Part shown: piece by piece, positions 30,628 through 38,716 of the stretch | Layout of the letters: each line of letters opens with the position of its first letter | Position numbering within the stretch: position 1 is the first letter of the stretch | Assembly: GCA_029203125.1 (NCBI GenBank) | Contig: CP119317.1 | Coordinates: forward strand, 62,001-126,000 | Direction of reading: 5' to 3' | Source of the DNA: Candidatus Cohnella colombiensis | GTDB lineage: Bacteria; Bacillota; Bacilli; Paenibacillales; Paenibacillaceae | DNA length: 64,000 bases | Position numbers and translations under genes: made by a program | The notes under the pieces: model-generated | Seen by the model: only the letters and a program-made list of their open reading frames with translations | What the model was told of the DNA's origin: nothing | Databases searched by the model: none

Positions 30628-30864
30628 ATGGATATTATCGTATATACAACCGAGCATTGTGTTTCATGTAATGCAATCCTCAAATATCTTCAAGCGAAGG
30701 AACTTTCTTACCGCCAATTGGACGTAGGAATCAATAAAGAAAATTTTAATGAAATGCTACAGCTTGGCGGAATCGCGACTCCCTTCATTATCATTGGAAC
30801 GCAAAAGCTCCACACCTTCGACAGGAACAAAATAGAGGAGGTGCTAAGAAATGAGCATGGATAA
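30628..30864 (+). CDS. Glutaredoxin-like protein (NrdH/Grx type)
   Basis: This 78-residue thioredoxin-fold protein has the redox pair C-V-S-C in TTEHCVSCNAIL and the cis-proline segment ATPFII. It would reduce disulfides or glutathione-like mixed disulfides. The start is ATG 30628, or a GTG three codons before. The last 14 bases overlap the Crp-type gene, whose AGAGGAGG site lies inside this one, so the two are coupled. A dead copy of this locus lies at 25802-25999. Confidence 0.85.
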   Translation: MDIIVYTTEHCVSCNAILKYLQAKELSYRQLDVGINKENFNEMLQLGGIATPFIIIGTQKLHTFDRNKIEEVLRNEHG

Positions 30865-31558
30865 GCTATGGTACTTATCAAAAATCAGTATCTTTGAAGC
30901 GTTGCCTCCAGAGGACTTAGAAGAAATTGACCGCATGGCGCCAATGACGCATTTCAATGCTTTACCGAAAGGGAAGATGGTGCAGACACCTGGTGAAGAA
31001 AGGGAAGGTCTTTTTTTTGTTAAGAAAGGGAAACTGCGGTTATACAAAATCAATCCAGAAGGCAAGCAGTTTACCGTAGGTATATTAGGGAGAGGCAATA
31101 TGTTTGGTGAGATTGATTCTTTCTCACTTGGAACTCAAGGCATATATATTGAAACTATGGAGGAAACGCTTATTTGCTCCGTATTGAAGGAGCATTTCGA
31201 GAAGTTTTTGAGCAATCGCCCCTTGCTTGCCATGAGGTTTCTAAAGGAATTGAGTAATCGATTAAAGGACCGGGACGAGCTTCTTGAGAAGCTGGCTTTA
31301 GGTGATCTTAGGGAAAAGTTGCTGTATCTCGTCGTGAAGCTTTCAGACGAATTTGGTGTGGAGGAGGGTGCCTATCGTAAAATTGATCTTCCTTTAACTC
31401 ATCAGGAACTGGCTAATATGATCGGCGCAACCCGGGAATCCGTTACACTTGTTCTACACGAGCTGTCAGATGAAGGCTTCGTCCAAACAAGCAGGATGTC
31501 GATTATGGTTAATGTGACAAAAGTGGATGAGCTTGTGCGCTCAAATGAAATCAAATAG
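30851..31558 (+). CDS. Crp/Fnr-family transcriptional regulator
   Basis: This 235-residue regulator has an N-terminal cyclic-nucleotide-binding-type beta roll (GLFFVKKGKLRLYKI, GEIDSFSLG), a dimer helix, and a C-terminal winged helix with LTHQELANMIGATRESVTLV. There is no N-terminal Cys cluster as in Fnr, so oxygen sensing through an iron-sulfur centre is unlikely. AGAGGAGGTG precedes the ATG. Coupling to a glutaredoxin and the facing DsrE gene suggest a thiol or sulfur-related stress role, which is inference. Confidence 0.9.
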   Translation: MSMDKLWYLSKISIFEALPPEDLEEIDRMAPMTHFNALPKGKMVQTPGEEREGLFFVKKGKLRLYKINPEGKQFTVGILGRGNMFGEIDSFSLGTQGIYIETMEETLICSVLKEHFEKFLSNRPLLAMRFLKELSNRLKDRDELLEKLALGDLREKLLYLVVKLSDEFGVEEGAYRKIDLPLTHQELANMIGATRESVTLVLHELSDEGFVQTSRMSIMVNVTKVDELVRSNEIK

Positions 31559-31563
31559 ATAAC

Positions 31564-31598
31564 GAAAAACCCCGACCAATTATAGTCGGGGTTTTTGA
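31564..31598. terminator. Bidirectional terminator between crp-like and dsrE-like genes
   Basis: AAAAACCCCGAC and GTCGGGGTTTTT form a 12-bp stem with an 8-base loop and T runs on both strands; the two genes converge here. Confidence 0.92.
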
Positions 31599-31602
31599 CC
31601 GT

Positions 31603-31959
31603 TTACAAAGTAATAATTTGCCATCCGCCAGAAACTAACGTTGCAATGTTCGTATGTCCTTCTGTATCGATTTCTTTCGAGAAGGAGACATTAGCTTGGT
31701 TAATGTTTTCGGTTTCGTTAAAGGAACTTGCACAGTGACCACAAGCTTCAATGACACCAAGTTTTTTGACGGCGTTAAACAGTGGATTAACCATGTGACT
31801 TGGATCTTCCAATCTGTTAATCCACTGTACACCTTGTCCGTCAAAAATCAATTTGACTTCATGACCTGCTTCGTGCAGCTCTTGTGTATAAACCAAGGAA
31901 TGGATCGCTCTTCCTATTTCATTCTCTGTTGCATGTAGAAAAATAGCTACTTTACTCAT
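31603..31959 (-). CDS. DsrE/DsrF-like family protein
   Basis: This 118-residue protein matches the DsrE/YchN fold: VAIFLHATENEIGRAIHSLV at the start, HEVKLIFDGQGVQWI, and a Cys pair in EACGHCASSF. Proteins of this family move sulfur or bind small ligands. The ATG at 31959 is preceded on the minus strand by AAGGAGGAAAT. It converges with the Crp/Fnr-type gene and shares its terminator. Confidence 0.85.
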   Translation of the reverse strand: MSKVAIFLHATENEIGRAIHSLVYTQELHEAGHEVKLIFDGQGVQWINRLEDPSHMVNPLFNAVKKLGVIEACGHCASSFNETENINQANVSFSKEIDTEGHTNIATLVSGGWQIITL

Positions 31960-32286
31960 TTTATTTCCTCCTTGTTTTTAATTCATTATCACCAGATTTT
32001 TAGGAGACCATTCATGAAATGATTCCTTCAATCTAGCTTCATTAATATAGTACCGCTAAGGAGAAATGAGTTCTGTAAGGTAGATTACAGTGTTCGTAAA
32101 TCCACAACCGCAAGAGGATGTACTTTTTTGCTGTATTTGGGGAATTACTGAGATGGGATGTAATCAGGAGCTGCCGTGATTAAAACTGCTTACACTTATG
32201 CTATAATTTAATATTGAGTATCGTTTCTTTCAGAAAAATCATATTTGCTATATAAATTAACTAGACAAAGGGTGCATCGACCAACC
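31960..32286. other. Intergenic region with divergent starts
   Basis: These 327 bases separate a minus-strand and a plus-strand gene. A TATAAT at 32202-32207 may be the -10 box of the flavoprotein genes, but no good -35 is seen. No convincing open frame or repeat was found. Confidence 0.5.
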
Positions 32287-33600
32287 ATGAACGATTATCA
32301 GGCTTCCATGCACCACAAGCTGATTATTATCGGTGCAGGCGCATCAGGACTCATGGCCGCCATAACTGCACGGGACTTGGGTATCGATACCGCCATACTG
32401 GAGGGAAACGACCGGATTGGAAAGAAGATCTCCATGACAGGCGACGGCCGCTGCAATATTACTAACGAATCCACTATGACGGGCACGGACGAAGAAGCGG
32501 TGGCTTTATCGCGCATGTATCACTGCAGTCAAGCTGAATTTCCGTTGCCTGTGCTGCAGCAATTCGGCATCCGTCAAACGATTGATTTCTTCAATGTGCT
32601 CGGACTTCCACTTACAAGATTGAAAGAGGGCTTCATGTATCCGATGTCGCTGCAGGCTTCATCCGTATTGGATATTTTTGAGCTTGCTCTAGAGGAACGA
32701 AACGTTCCAGTATACCTCAATAACAAAGTGTTGGATGTTACCGTATCGTTAGATCATCCGCGATTCAAAATTACATGCCTAACCGAGACGGAGGAGCAAG
32801 TTGTCTATACTAGCGAATACCTGTTTCTATGTACGGGTGGCCTTACCGGCCAGAATGCGGGAACAGATGGGTCCGGGTATGCGCTTGCCCAACGTATGGG
32901 GCACACATTGATCAAGCCTGTGCCGGCCATCGTGCAATTGAAGGTGCAATATCCGCATCTGAAGGCACTATCCGGCATCAAACTCCAGGGACGAGCCCAC
33001 ATCCTCGTGAACGGCGAAGTCGTCTGCAGCGAAACCGGCGAAATTCATTTCGCCGATTACGGTCTCTCCGGCCCGCCGATTCTCCAGCTCGGACGGGAGG
33101 CAGCCATTCATCTGGCGAGAGGGGATTCAGTGACAGTATCCGTAGATTTGATGCCGGGTCGCACGGAAGAGGAAGTTATCGAATTTCTGGAGATGAACTG
33201 GGGAACGTTCGGAAACCGGACGGTCGCGGAATCCTTCATCGGGTTTTTACACAAGAAGCTGATCCCCGTTCTGCTGAAGGAAGCGAAAATCGATCAAGAG
33301 CCGAACCTGCTCTGCCGGGATCTCTCGTGGAAAACCAAAGGGATCTTTTATAAGATATTGAAACGTTGGGACTTTAAAGTGACCGATACCCATAGCTTCG
33401 AAAAGGCGCAAGCTACAGCCGGGGGCATCGCTACGAAAGAACTCGCTCCGGACACGTTGGAATCCAAGCTCGTGCCTGGGCTTTATTTGGCCGGCGAGGT
33501 GATGGATGTCGACGGCGACTTCGGTGGCTACAACCTGCAATGGGCTTGGAGCTCCGGCTATGCGTCCGCGATGGCGCTTGGGAAACACATTTTCAGATGA
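32287..33600 (+). CDS. BaiN/HI0933-like flavoprotein, copy 1
   Basis: This 437-residue member of the HI0933/BaiN family of NAD(P)/FAD-dependent oxidoreductases opens with KLIIIGAGASGLMAAITA (FAD dinucleotide motif) and GDGRCNITN, the family signature. GGYNLQWAWSSGYASAMA near the C terminus closes the FAD site. Relatives have diverse or unknown substrates. The ATG at 32287 aligns with the start of the second copy; a weak AAAGGG lies 14 bases upstream. It forms an operon with a paralogue and is more GC-rich than nearby genes. Confidence 0.85.
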   Translation: MNDYQASMHHKLIIIGAGASGLMAAITARDLGIDTAILEGNDRIGKKISMTGDGRCNITNESTMTGTDEEAVALSRMYHCSQAEFPLPVLQQFGIRQTIDFFNVLGLPLTRLKEGFMYPMSLQASSVLDIFELALEERNVPVYLNNKVLDVTVSLDHPRFKITCLTETEEQVVYTSEYLFLCTGGLTGQNAGTDGSGYALAQRMGHTLIKPVPAIVQLKVQYPHLKALSGIKLQGRAHILVNGEVVCSETGEIHFADYGLSGPPILQLGREAAIHLARGDSVTVSVDLMPGRTEEEVIEFLEMNWGTFGNRTVAESFIGFLHKKLIPVLLKEAKIDQEPNLLCRDLSWKTKGIFYKILKRWDFKVTDTHSFEKAQATAGGIATKELAPDTLESKLVPGLYLAGEVMDVDGDFGGYNLQWAWSSGYASAMALGKHIFR

Positions 33601-33632
33601 AACTATTGGAAAAGGGAATGGATCCACCACTT

Positions 33633-34949
33633 ATGTATGAATCTCAATCTTCAAAGCACCACAAGCTGTTCATTATCGGTGCAGGCGCTTCAGGTCTTAT
33701 GGCCGCCGTTACTGCGCGAAACTTGGGGGTCGATACCGCGATCATTGAAAGCAACGACCGGGTCGGAAAAAAGGTGCTAACGACAGGCAATGGGCGTTGC
33801 AACATTACGAACCAATCGACGGCGATGGGTACGGACGAAGCGGTCGCTTTATCGACCAAATATCACAGCAATCAAGCGGGATTTCCGCTGCCTGTGCTGC
33901 AGCAATTCGGCGTCCGGCAAACCGTCGATTTTTTCAACACACTCGGCCTTCCGCTGATCGCCATCGAGAATGGTCGGATGTATCCGATGTCGCTGCAGGC
34001 TTCATCGGTGTTGGATATTTTCCGGATTGCATTGGAAGATCGGAATGTTCCGATATACTTCAAGACCAAAGTACTGGACGTTACCGTGTCAAGGGAACAT
34101 CCGCGATTCACGATTCTGTGCCAGACGGAGACAGAGGAGAAGGTCGTGTATACTAGCGATTATCTCTTCCTCTGTACGGGCGGTCTTACCGCTCCAAAAA
34201 CAGGGACAGATGGATCCGGTTACACGCTTGTCCAGCGACTGGGACACACCTTGATTGATCCTGTGCCCGGGATCGTGCAATTGAAGCTGGAATATCCCTA
34301 TCTAAAGGAGCTGTCCGGCGTCAAATTTGAGGGGCTTGGCCACATCATTGTAAATGGAGAAGTCATCCGCAGCGAATATGGAGAAATTCTATTTACGGAC
34401 TACGGCGCCTCCGGTCCACCGATTCTCCAGTTAAGCCGGAAGGCTGCGTATCAACTCGGAAGAGGAGAAGCGGTGACCTTATCGCTTGATTTGATGCCGG
34501 AGCGCACGGAGGAAGAAGTCGTCGATTTTCTGGAAACGCATTGGGGAACGTTCGGACACCGGACGGTTGCGGCTTCCCTGATCGGCATTTTAAACAAGAA
34601 GCTAATCCCCGTCCTGCTGAAAGAGGTGGGAATCGATCAAGAGGCGAACCTCCTTTGTCAGGATCTATCGTGGAAAACGAAGAAAATCTTTTATCGACTC
34701 ATGAAGCATTGGGAATTTATCGTGACCGATACCAATGGTTTTACGAATGCTCAAACGACGGCCGGTGGCATCGACACGACGGAACTGATCGAAGGGACGC
34801 TGGAATCTAAGTTGGTTCCTGGGCTTTATTTGGCTGGTGAGGTAATGGATGTGGATGGGGATTGCGGCGGTTATAACTTACAATGGGCCTGGAGCTCTGG
34901 CTTTGCCGCTGCGATGGCGCTTGCTGATCACCTTAACGGCAAGGATTGA
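33633..34949 (+). CDS. BaiN/HI0933-like flavoprotein, copy 2
   Basis: This 438-residue paralogue of the preceding gene is alike along its full length (KLFIIGAGASGLMAAVTA, TGNGRCNITN, GGYNLQWAWSSG), roughly three quarters identical by eye. The start is placed to match copy 1; an in-frame ATG at 33597 overlaps the previous stop as ATGA and could couple translation. Differences are spread evenly, which suggests an older tandem duplication. A strong terminator follows. Confidence 0.85.
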   Translation: MYESQSSKHHKLFIIGAGASGLMAAVTARNLGVDTAIIESNDRVGKKVLTTGNGRCNITNQSTAMGTDEAVALSTKYHSNQAGFPLPVLQQFGVRQTVDFFNTLGLPLIAIENGRMYPMSLQASSVLDIFRIALEDRNVPIYFKTKVLDVTVSREHPRFTILCQTETEEKVVYTSDYLFLCTGGLTAPKTGTDGSGYTLVQRLGHTLIDPVPGIVQLKLEYPYLKELSGVKFEGLGHIIVNGEVIRSEYGEILFTDYGASGPPILQLSRKAAYQLGRGEAVTLSLDLMPERTEEEVVDFLETHWGTFGHRTVAASLIGILNKKLIPVLLKEVGIDQEANLLCQDLSWKTKKIFYRLMKHWEFIVTDTNGFTNAQTTAGGIDTTELIEGTLESKLVPGLYLAGEVMDVDGDCGGYNLQWAWSSGFAAAMALADHLNGKD

Positions 34950-34988
34950 TAATTGACTGAAGCAATAGGATAACGGGTACATTGTTCG

Positions 34989-35017
34989 GAAACGGTTGCT
35001 TCGGCAACCGTTTTTTA
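34989..35017 (+). terminator. Terminator after the flavoprotein pair
   Basis: AACGGTTGC and GCAACCGTT close on TTCG and are followed by TTTTA. Confidence 0.9.
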
Positions 35018-35077
35018 TTTACTCAGCTAACAGGCAGGATAGTTAAAAGAGTGGAATCTGTGTAAGAGCAAACGCTA

Positions 35078-35142
35078 TTGACAAACCAACTACTACGTGT
35101 TACTTTATAGCTGTAGTAAGTATCACTTCATACCAGTGATAC
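35078..35142 (+). promoter_or_regulatory. Promoter and PadR-type operator
   Basis: TTGACA (35078-35083) and TACTTT (35101-35106) are 17 bases apart. GTATCACT (35120-35127) and AGTGATAC (35135-35142) form a perfect 8-bp dyad with a 7-base spacer, just after the likely transcription start, well placed for self-repression by the PadR product. Confidence 0.7.
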
Positions 35143-35161
35143 AGAATAGCAGGGAGTGATT

Positions 35162-35491
35162 GTGTTGGAAAACCTAACGGAAATGCTTAAAGGGGTGCTT
35201 GAGGGCTGTGTCCTTGAAATTATTAGCCACGAAGAAACCTATGGCTACGAAATCACAAGGCGGCTGAACGCCCTCGGTTTCACAGATGTTGTAGAGGGGA
35301 CGGTGTACACGATCCTAATCCGGCTTGAAAAAAACAAGTATGTGGAGATCACCAAGAAGCCCTCCGACATGGGACCGCCACGCAAGTTTTTCGTGCTCAA
35401 CGACTCGGGGCGCAAGGAACTACGGAAGTTCTGGGAAAAATGGGGATTCGTATCGTCAAAACTTAACGAGCTAAAGGAGTGGAAACAATGA
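35162..35491 (+). CDS. PadR-family transcriptional regulator (short type)
   Basis: This protein of about 109 residues is a short PadR of the kind that begins LENLTEMLKGVLEGCVLEII. The winged helix is complete (YGYEITRRLNALGF, TVYTILIRLEKN, wing with PPRKFF). The start is a GTG at 35162 after AGGGAGTGAT, or the TTG that follows. It overlaps the next gene as ATGA and forms a PadR-DUF1048-DUF1048 operon that recurs in Bacillota. It probably binds the dyad at 35120-35142. Confidence 0.9.
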   Translation: MLENLTEMLKGVLEGCVLEIISHEETYGYEITRRLNALGFTDVVEGTVYTILIRLEKNKYVEITKKPSDMGPPRKFFVLNDSGRKELRKFWEKWGFVSSKLNELKEWKQ

Positions 35492-35835
35492 ATTTCTGGG
35501 AAAAAATCACCGGGAGTGACCTGACTAAACAATTGAAAACTTTTGAATCGCGAGCCAAAAAGCTGCCGGCTGATTATCAAGCAGCATGGGAAAAAATTAA
35601 TGCCAATCTTTGGTCGCACTCAGATTTCACCGGTCGCAACCTCATGCCAATTCTTGACGGTGTGCTTGGCCTGCTCGAAGAAACGGCGGCGGATGGTCAG
35701 AGTGTTCAAGAGGTTTTGGGTGACGATATCAAAGGCTTTTGTTTAGCGCTGGCCGGCGCTGAAGGGGCAAAGTCGTTTCGCGACAAGTGGCGCGAGCAAC
35801 TCAACAATAATATCGCTAAAAAATTAGGTAAGTAG
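35488..35835 (+). CDS. DUF1048 protein, copy 1
   Basis: This 115-residue, mostly helical protein has the DUF1048 pattern: a start like WEKITGSDLTKQLKTFE, KKLPADYQAAWEKI, and a long central helix with GVLGLLEETAADG. The family fold is known as helical but its function is not. It is translated from an ATG that overlaps the PadR stop and has AAAGGAG upstream. Confidence 0.88.
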   Translation: MNFWEKITGSDLTKQLKTFESRAKKLPADYQAAWEKINANLWSHSDFTGRNLMPILDGVLGLLEETAADGQSVQEVLGDDIKGFCLALAGAEGAKSFRDKWREQLNNNIAKKLGK

Positions 35836-35844
35836 GAGGGTATT

Positions 35845-36159
35845 ATGAGAATAAATGATATCATCAAAGGCAAAAAAGAGTGGCGAGCACACACGGCGCG
35901 TGTCAAAGCGCTCCCGCAAGATTATCAGATCGTTTATAAGGAGATTCAAAAATATCTTTTTAAGGTCGGTCCTGTCGAACTAACCGAAGGGACGGGTTTG
36001 CTCTCGGGCATTATCGATCTTTTTGAAGAGGGTGTGGCCTTGGGGAAAGGCGTGCTCGAAGTGACGGGCAGTGATGTAGCGGCTTTCTGTGACGATCTAA
36101 TTAAAGATTCAAAAACTTACGCTGACATCTATCAAGAATCTTTAAAGACTACACGATGA
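35845..36159 (+). CDS. DUF1048 protein, copy 2
   Basis: This 104-residue protein is a second DUF1048 member: KKEWRAHTARVKALPQDYQI, then GIIDLFEEGVALGKGVLEV and DVAAFCDDLI. It is moderately similar to its neighbour. AGGAGGG precedes its ATG and the gap is 9 bases. It is the last gene of the PadR operon. Confidence 0.88.
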   Translation: MRINDIIKGKKEWRAHTARVKALPQDYQIVYKEIQKYLFKVGPVELTEGTGLLSGIIDLFEEGVALGKGVLEVTGSDVAAFCDDLIKDSKTYADIYQESLKTTR

Positions 36160-36169
36160 TTTCTTGAAT

Positions 36170-36508
36170 TTAAAAACATGTAAATGATTGAATCGACTGC
36201 AAACTCAATCCAGTATACATCCAAAATCTACCGTTCCATTGAAACCCCGCAACAGAGGTAGGCCCTACGAAAACCGGAAAAAACCAGAATTGATTTCTAT
36301 TCACGAGCCAAATGTACGTATTCCGAAATAAACAACCAGCAATTGCTCTAGGGTCGACAGCAAAGGACGTTACCGCAGGTTGATGAGGGATGAATCCCGG
36401 GGGAGGTGCGCTGGGTGCCATGGTTCCCGGGGGAGGTGCGCTCGGTCCCATGATTCCCGGCTGCCCTGGGAATCCTGGGAGACTGGGTGGAGGTGGCAAA
36501 AATGACAT
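36170..36508 (-). CDS. Small Pro/Gly-rich protein with aromatic C-terminal domain
   Basis: This 112-residue protein starts MSFLPPPPSLPGFPG and has short near-repeats (GPSAPPPGTMAPSAPPPG), encoded by a repeated GGGGGAGGTGCGCT block in the minus-strand gene. The C-terminal half is aromatic (NQFWFFPVFVG, QWNGRFWMY). Similar small proteins occur in Bacillus and Paenibacillus without a known role; a spore or surface protein is possible. GGAGTGAT precedes the ATG on the minus strand; a longer start at 36562 lacks one. Confidence 0.65.
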   Translation of the reverse strand: MSFLPPPPSLPGFPGQPGIMGPSAPPPGTMAPSAPPPGFIPHQPAVTSFAVDPRAIAGCLFRNTYIWLVNRNQFWFFPVFVGPTSVAGFQWNGRFWMYTGLSLQSIQSFTCF

Positions 36509-36606
36509 GATCTTATCACTCCTTAATTGATGGGCTAAAACATTGTATGTAGGAGCGGACATAAGTGAATGGGCGTATTAATAAATATATAAGTAAGTAA
36601 AATTCG

Positions 36607-36642
36607 CAAAAAACACTGACCGCATGAGGTCAGTGTTTTTTT
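36607..36642. terminator. Bidirectional terminator hairpin (second copy of core)
   Basis: AAAAAACACTGACC and GGTCAGTGTTTTTTT form a stem almost identical to the core at 19088-19142, with one loop difference. Located between two minus-strand genes. Confidence 0.85.
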
Positions 36643-36750
36643 ATATGAGAAAGTGAAAAAATACTAAACATCAGTATATATCAGTTATATAGTTGCATAC
36701 ATCATTGTTTTAATCAGGCTAGTCAATTAAGATTTTTTTATATGAGAAGA

Positions 36751-37515
36751 TCAGCCTTTCGCATGTTTTCGGAATTTTTTTGGCGGGATTCCTGTCAGCT
36801 GCTTGAATTGCCTGCAGAAGTGTTCTACATTCTGATATCCGCATCGTGTAGCGATTTCAGCAATACTTTGGTGGCTATGAATCATATATTCTCTGGCCAA
36901 TCGGATTCGGCTGCTAATGACGTCATCCATGCAGGAAATTCCGAACGCTTTTTTGTAGATGTTCTGAAGATAGCCTGGACTGATTCGGAGATAATCAGCC
37001 ATTTTCGAAATTGACCAATATTCGCCCGGATTGTTTTGGATGGCATTGCGAAGTCTCAATAGATTGTAGTATTGGGGCTTAATGTCGTCTTGTATGTAGG
37101 ATTCCAATAGCTTGTTGAAGAGTGTCCGGAATAAGCAGTCGATGGAAGATTCCTTATAACCTCGATTAAAGTTGTGTTCGGTGACTAACAGCTCAAACAG
37201 CTTGTGGCAGTAGTCCGGATCATCTAACAGAAAAGGAACGCCAAAAGGAAGTGGTGATTCCGTTATATAAGGTTCATTAGTTTCGAAGCGAATCCAGTCA
37301 TTAACGTAATGATCGGCGCATGCTCGGTAATAGACTTTCTGTGTTGGACGGTAGAGGATGGCACAGTGAGCAGGATATTCCTTAAGATGGCCATTAACCC
37401 AAAATTGCGCGGGGGTCTTCGTAATAACTAAGAGCCAGTGAAAGCCCATGGGAACATCGATTTCAAAATTGCTTGAGTGTGTAGTATTACATTCAACATA
37501 GTGAATAAAGGCCAT
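36751..37515 (-). CDS. AraC-family transcriptional regulator
   Basis: This 254-residue regulator has an N-terminal cupin-like sensor region (FEIDVPMGFHWLLVI, PAQFWVNG) and a C-terminal pair of helix-turn-helix motifs: WSISKMADYLRISPGYLQNIYKK and SIAEIATRCGYQNVEHFCRQFK, with TGIPPKKFRKH at the end. The sensor type is usual for sugar-responsive activators. It is divergent from the esterase operon at 37637 with a 121-base gap, so it may control that operon. Confidence 0.9.
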   Translation of the reverse strand: MAFIHYVECNTTHSSNFEIDVPMGFHWLLVITKTPAQFWVNGHLKEYPAHCAILYRPTQKVYYRACADHYVNDWIRFETNEPYITESPLPFGVPFLLDDPDYCHKLFELLVTEHNFNRGYKESSIDCLFRTLFNKLLESYIQDDIKPQYYNLLRLRNAIQNNPGEYWSISKMADYLRISPGYLQNIYKKAFGISCMDDVISSRIRLAREYMIHSHQSIAEIATRCGYQNVEHFCRQFKQLTGIPPKKFRKHAKG

Positions 37516-37636
37516 CCATACCCCTCCCTATATGCTTGTTATTACTATACCATAATGAGGAAAATGGGAATAAAGATTCGAACGAGGTCGGAATTCTACC
37601 CATAAACATGGGCACCCTTGGAGGCGAAAGTAAACG

Positions 37637-38716
37637 ATGACAAATAGGGATAGAACAGGAATTCCTGCTGCGTACATTAGCGCACCTGCGAGTGGCAAGC
37701 AAGGCACAGTCAAGGAGGTTGTCTATCCGGTTAATAACTATATAAACTCTTCGCGACAGCTCGTGACGGATCGCAATATCGATGCTGGGGAGGCGGGAAG
37801 AGACACGGTTAGTGGAGATGCGATCATGAAATCGTGCAACGTCTATCTCCCAGCGGGTTACGACGACAACGATCCGGATACGCATTACAATGTGTTGTAC
37901 TTGCTTCACGGTGTAGGCGGAGACCAATACGAGTGGTTACGTGGAGGGATTGAGGGCGGCAATTCTATCTTATGCAATATGTTGGACAATCTCATCGCTA
38001 GTGGCGATATTGATCCTATCATTGTTGTTATGTCGAATGGAAGAAGCTCACATGATTGGACGGATTGTTCCTTCAATACCCAAGGGACCAATATGCTCGG
38101 ATTCTACTATTTCGATTATGAGCTTAGATACGATCTAATTCCGTTCATTGAATCCACATTCAAGACGTATGCGAAAATACAAGAGACGTCTCCGATAGCG
38201 GTCGAATTCAACCGTACTCATAGAGCAATTGCGGGTTTATCCATGGGCGGCATGCAGGCATTGAATTTAATCCTTGGCGGTTATCGATGCGATTCCGCGT
38301 CTATTGCCGGAAGGGAGAGCAGTTGGAGCAACGGACTTGTCACGACTGTTCCCGCACGGGGGATGACCGATCTGTTCGCTAACGTAGGTGCCTTTTCCAA
38401 TGCACCTACATCGAGCGACGGCACAATACTGGGCACGAGCATCACATTGAGTGGCCATAAGCTTCGATTGCTGTATATGACATGCGGAGATGCTGATGAC
38501 ATATCGATCAATTGCTATGAACAATCGATTGAAGGGCTCAAGGACATTGCAGGGGATTATCTCGACAAGTTTTATCAAGTCACGATCAAGGATGGTGTAC
38601 ATGATTTTGACGTGTGGTACAGCGGCGCGTATCATTTTATCCGTCTGATATACGGGAATGGAGGGGGACGCGATACTAACTGTGCTGCTAGTGGACGACG
38701 AACCGCTTGTTATTGA
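37637..38716 (+). CDS. Putative esterase (feruloyl/acetyl esterase-like, CE1-type fold)
   Basis: This 359-residue alpha/beta-hydrolase of the esterase-D/CE1 type has NVYLPAGYDDNDP, the oxyanion segment LLHGVGGDQYEW, the nucleophile Ser202 in AGLSMGG and His322 in GVHDFDVW. No signal peptide is seen, so it may act on short imported compounds. GGAGGCGAAAG precedes the ATG. It heads the two-component and sugar-ABC operon and overlaps the next gene by 59 bases. Removal of ester groups from plant oligosaccharides is a reasonable guess from context. Confidence 0.82.
   Translation: MTNRDRTGIPAAYISAPASGKQGTVKEVVYPVNNYINSSRQLVTDRNIDAGEAGRDTVSGDAIMKSCNVYLPAGYDDNDPDTHYNVLYLLHGVGGDQYEWLRGGIEGGNSILCNMLDNLIASGDIDPIIVVMSNGRSSHDWTDCSFNTQGTNMLGFYYFDYELRYDLIPFIESTFKTYAKIQETSPIAVEFNRTHRAIAGLSMGGMQALNLILGGYRCDSASIAGRESSWSNGLVTTVPARGMTDLFANVGAFSNAPTSSDGTILGTSITLSGHKLRLLYMTCGDADDISINCYEQSIEGLKDIAGDYLDKFYQVTIKDGVHDFDVWYSGAYHFIRLIYGNGGGRDTNCAASGRRTACY

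Noticed and set aside
32829..33353. 174-residue plus-strand frame inside flavoprotein copy 1
   Set aside because: It is a frame shadow of a GC-rich gene with Arg/Ser-rich composition.
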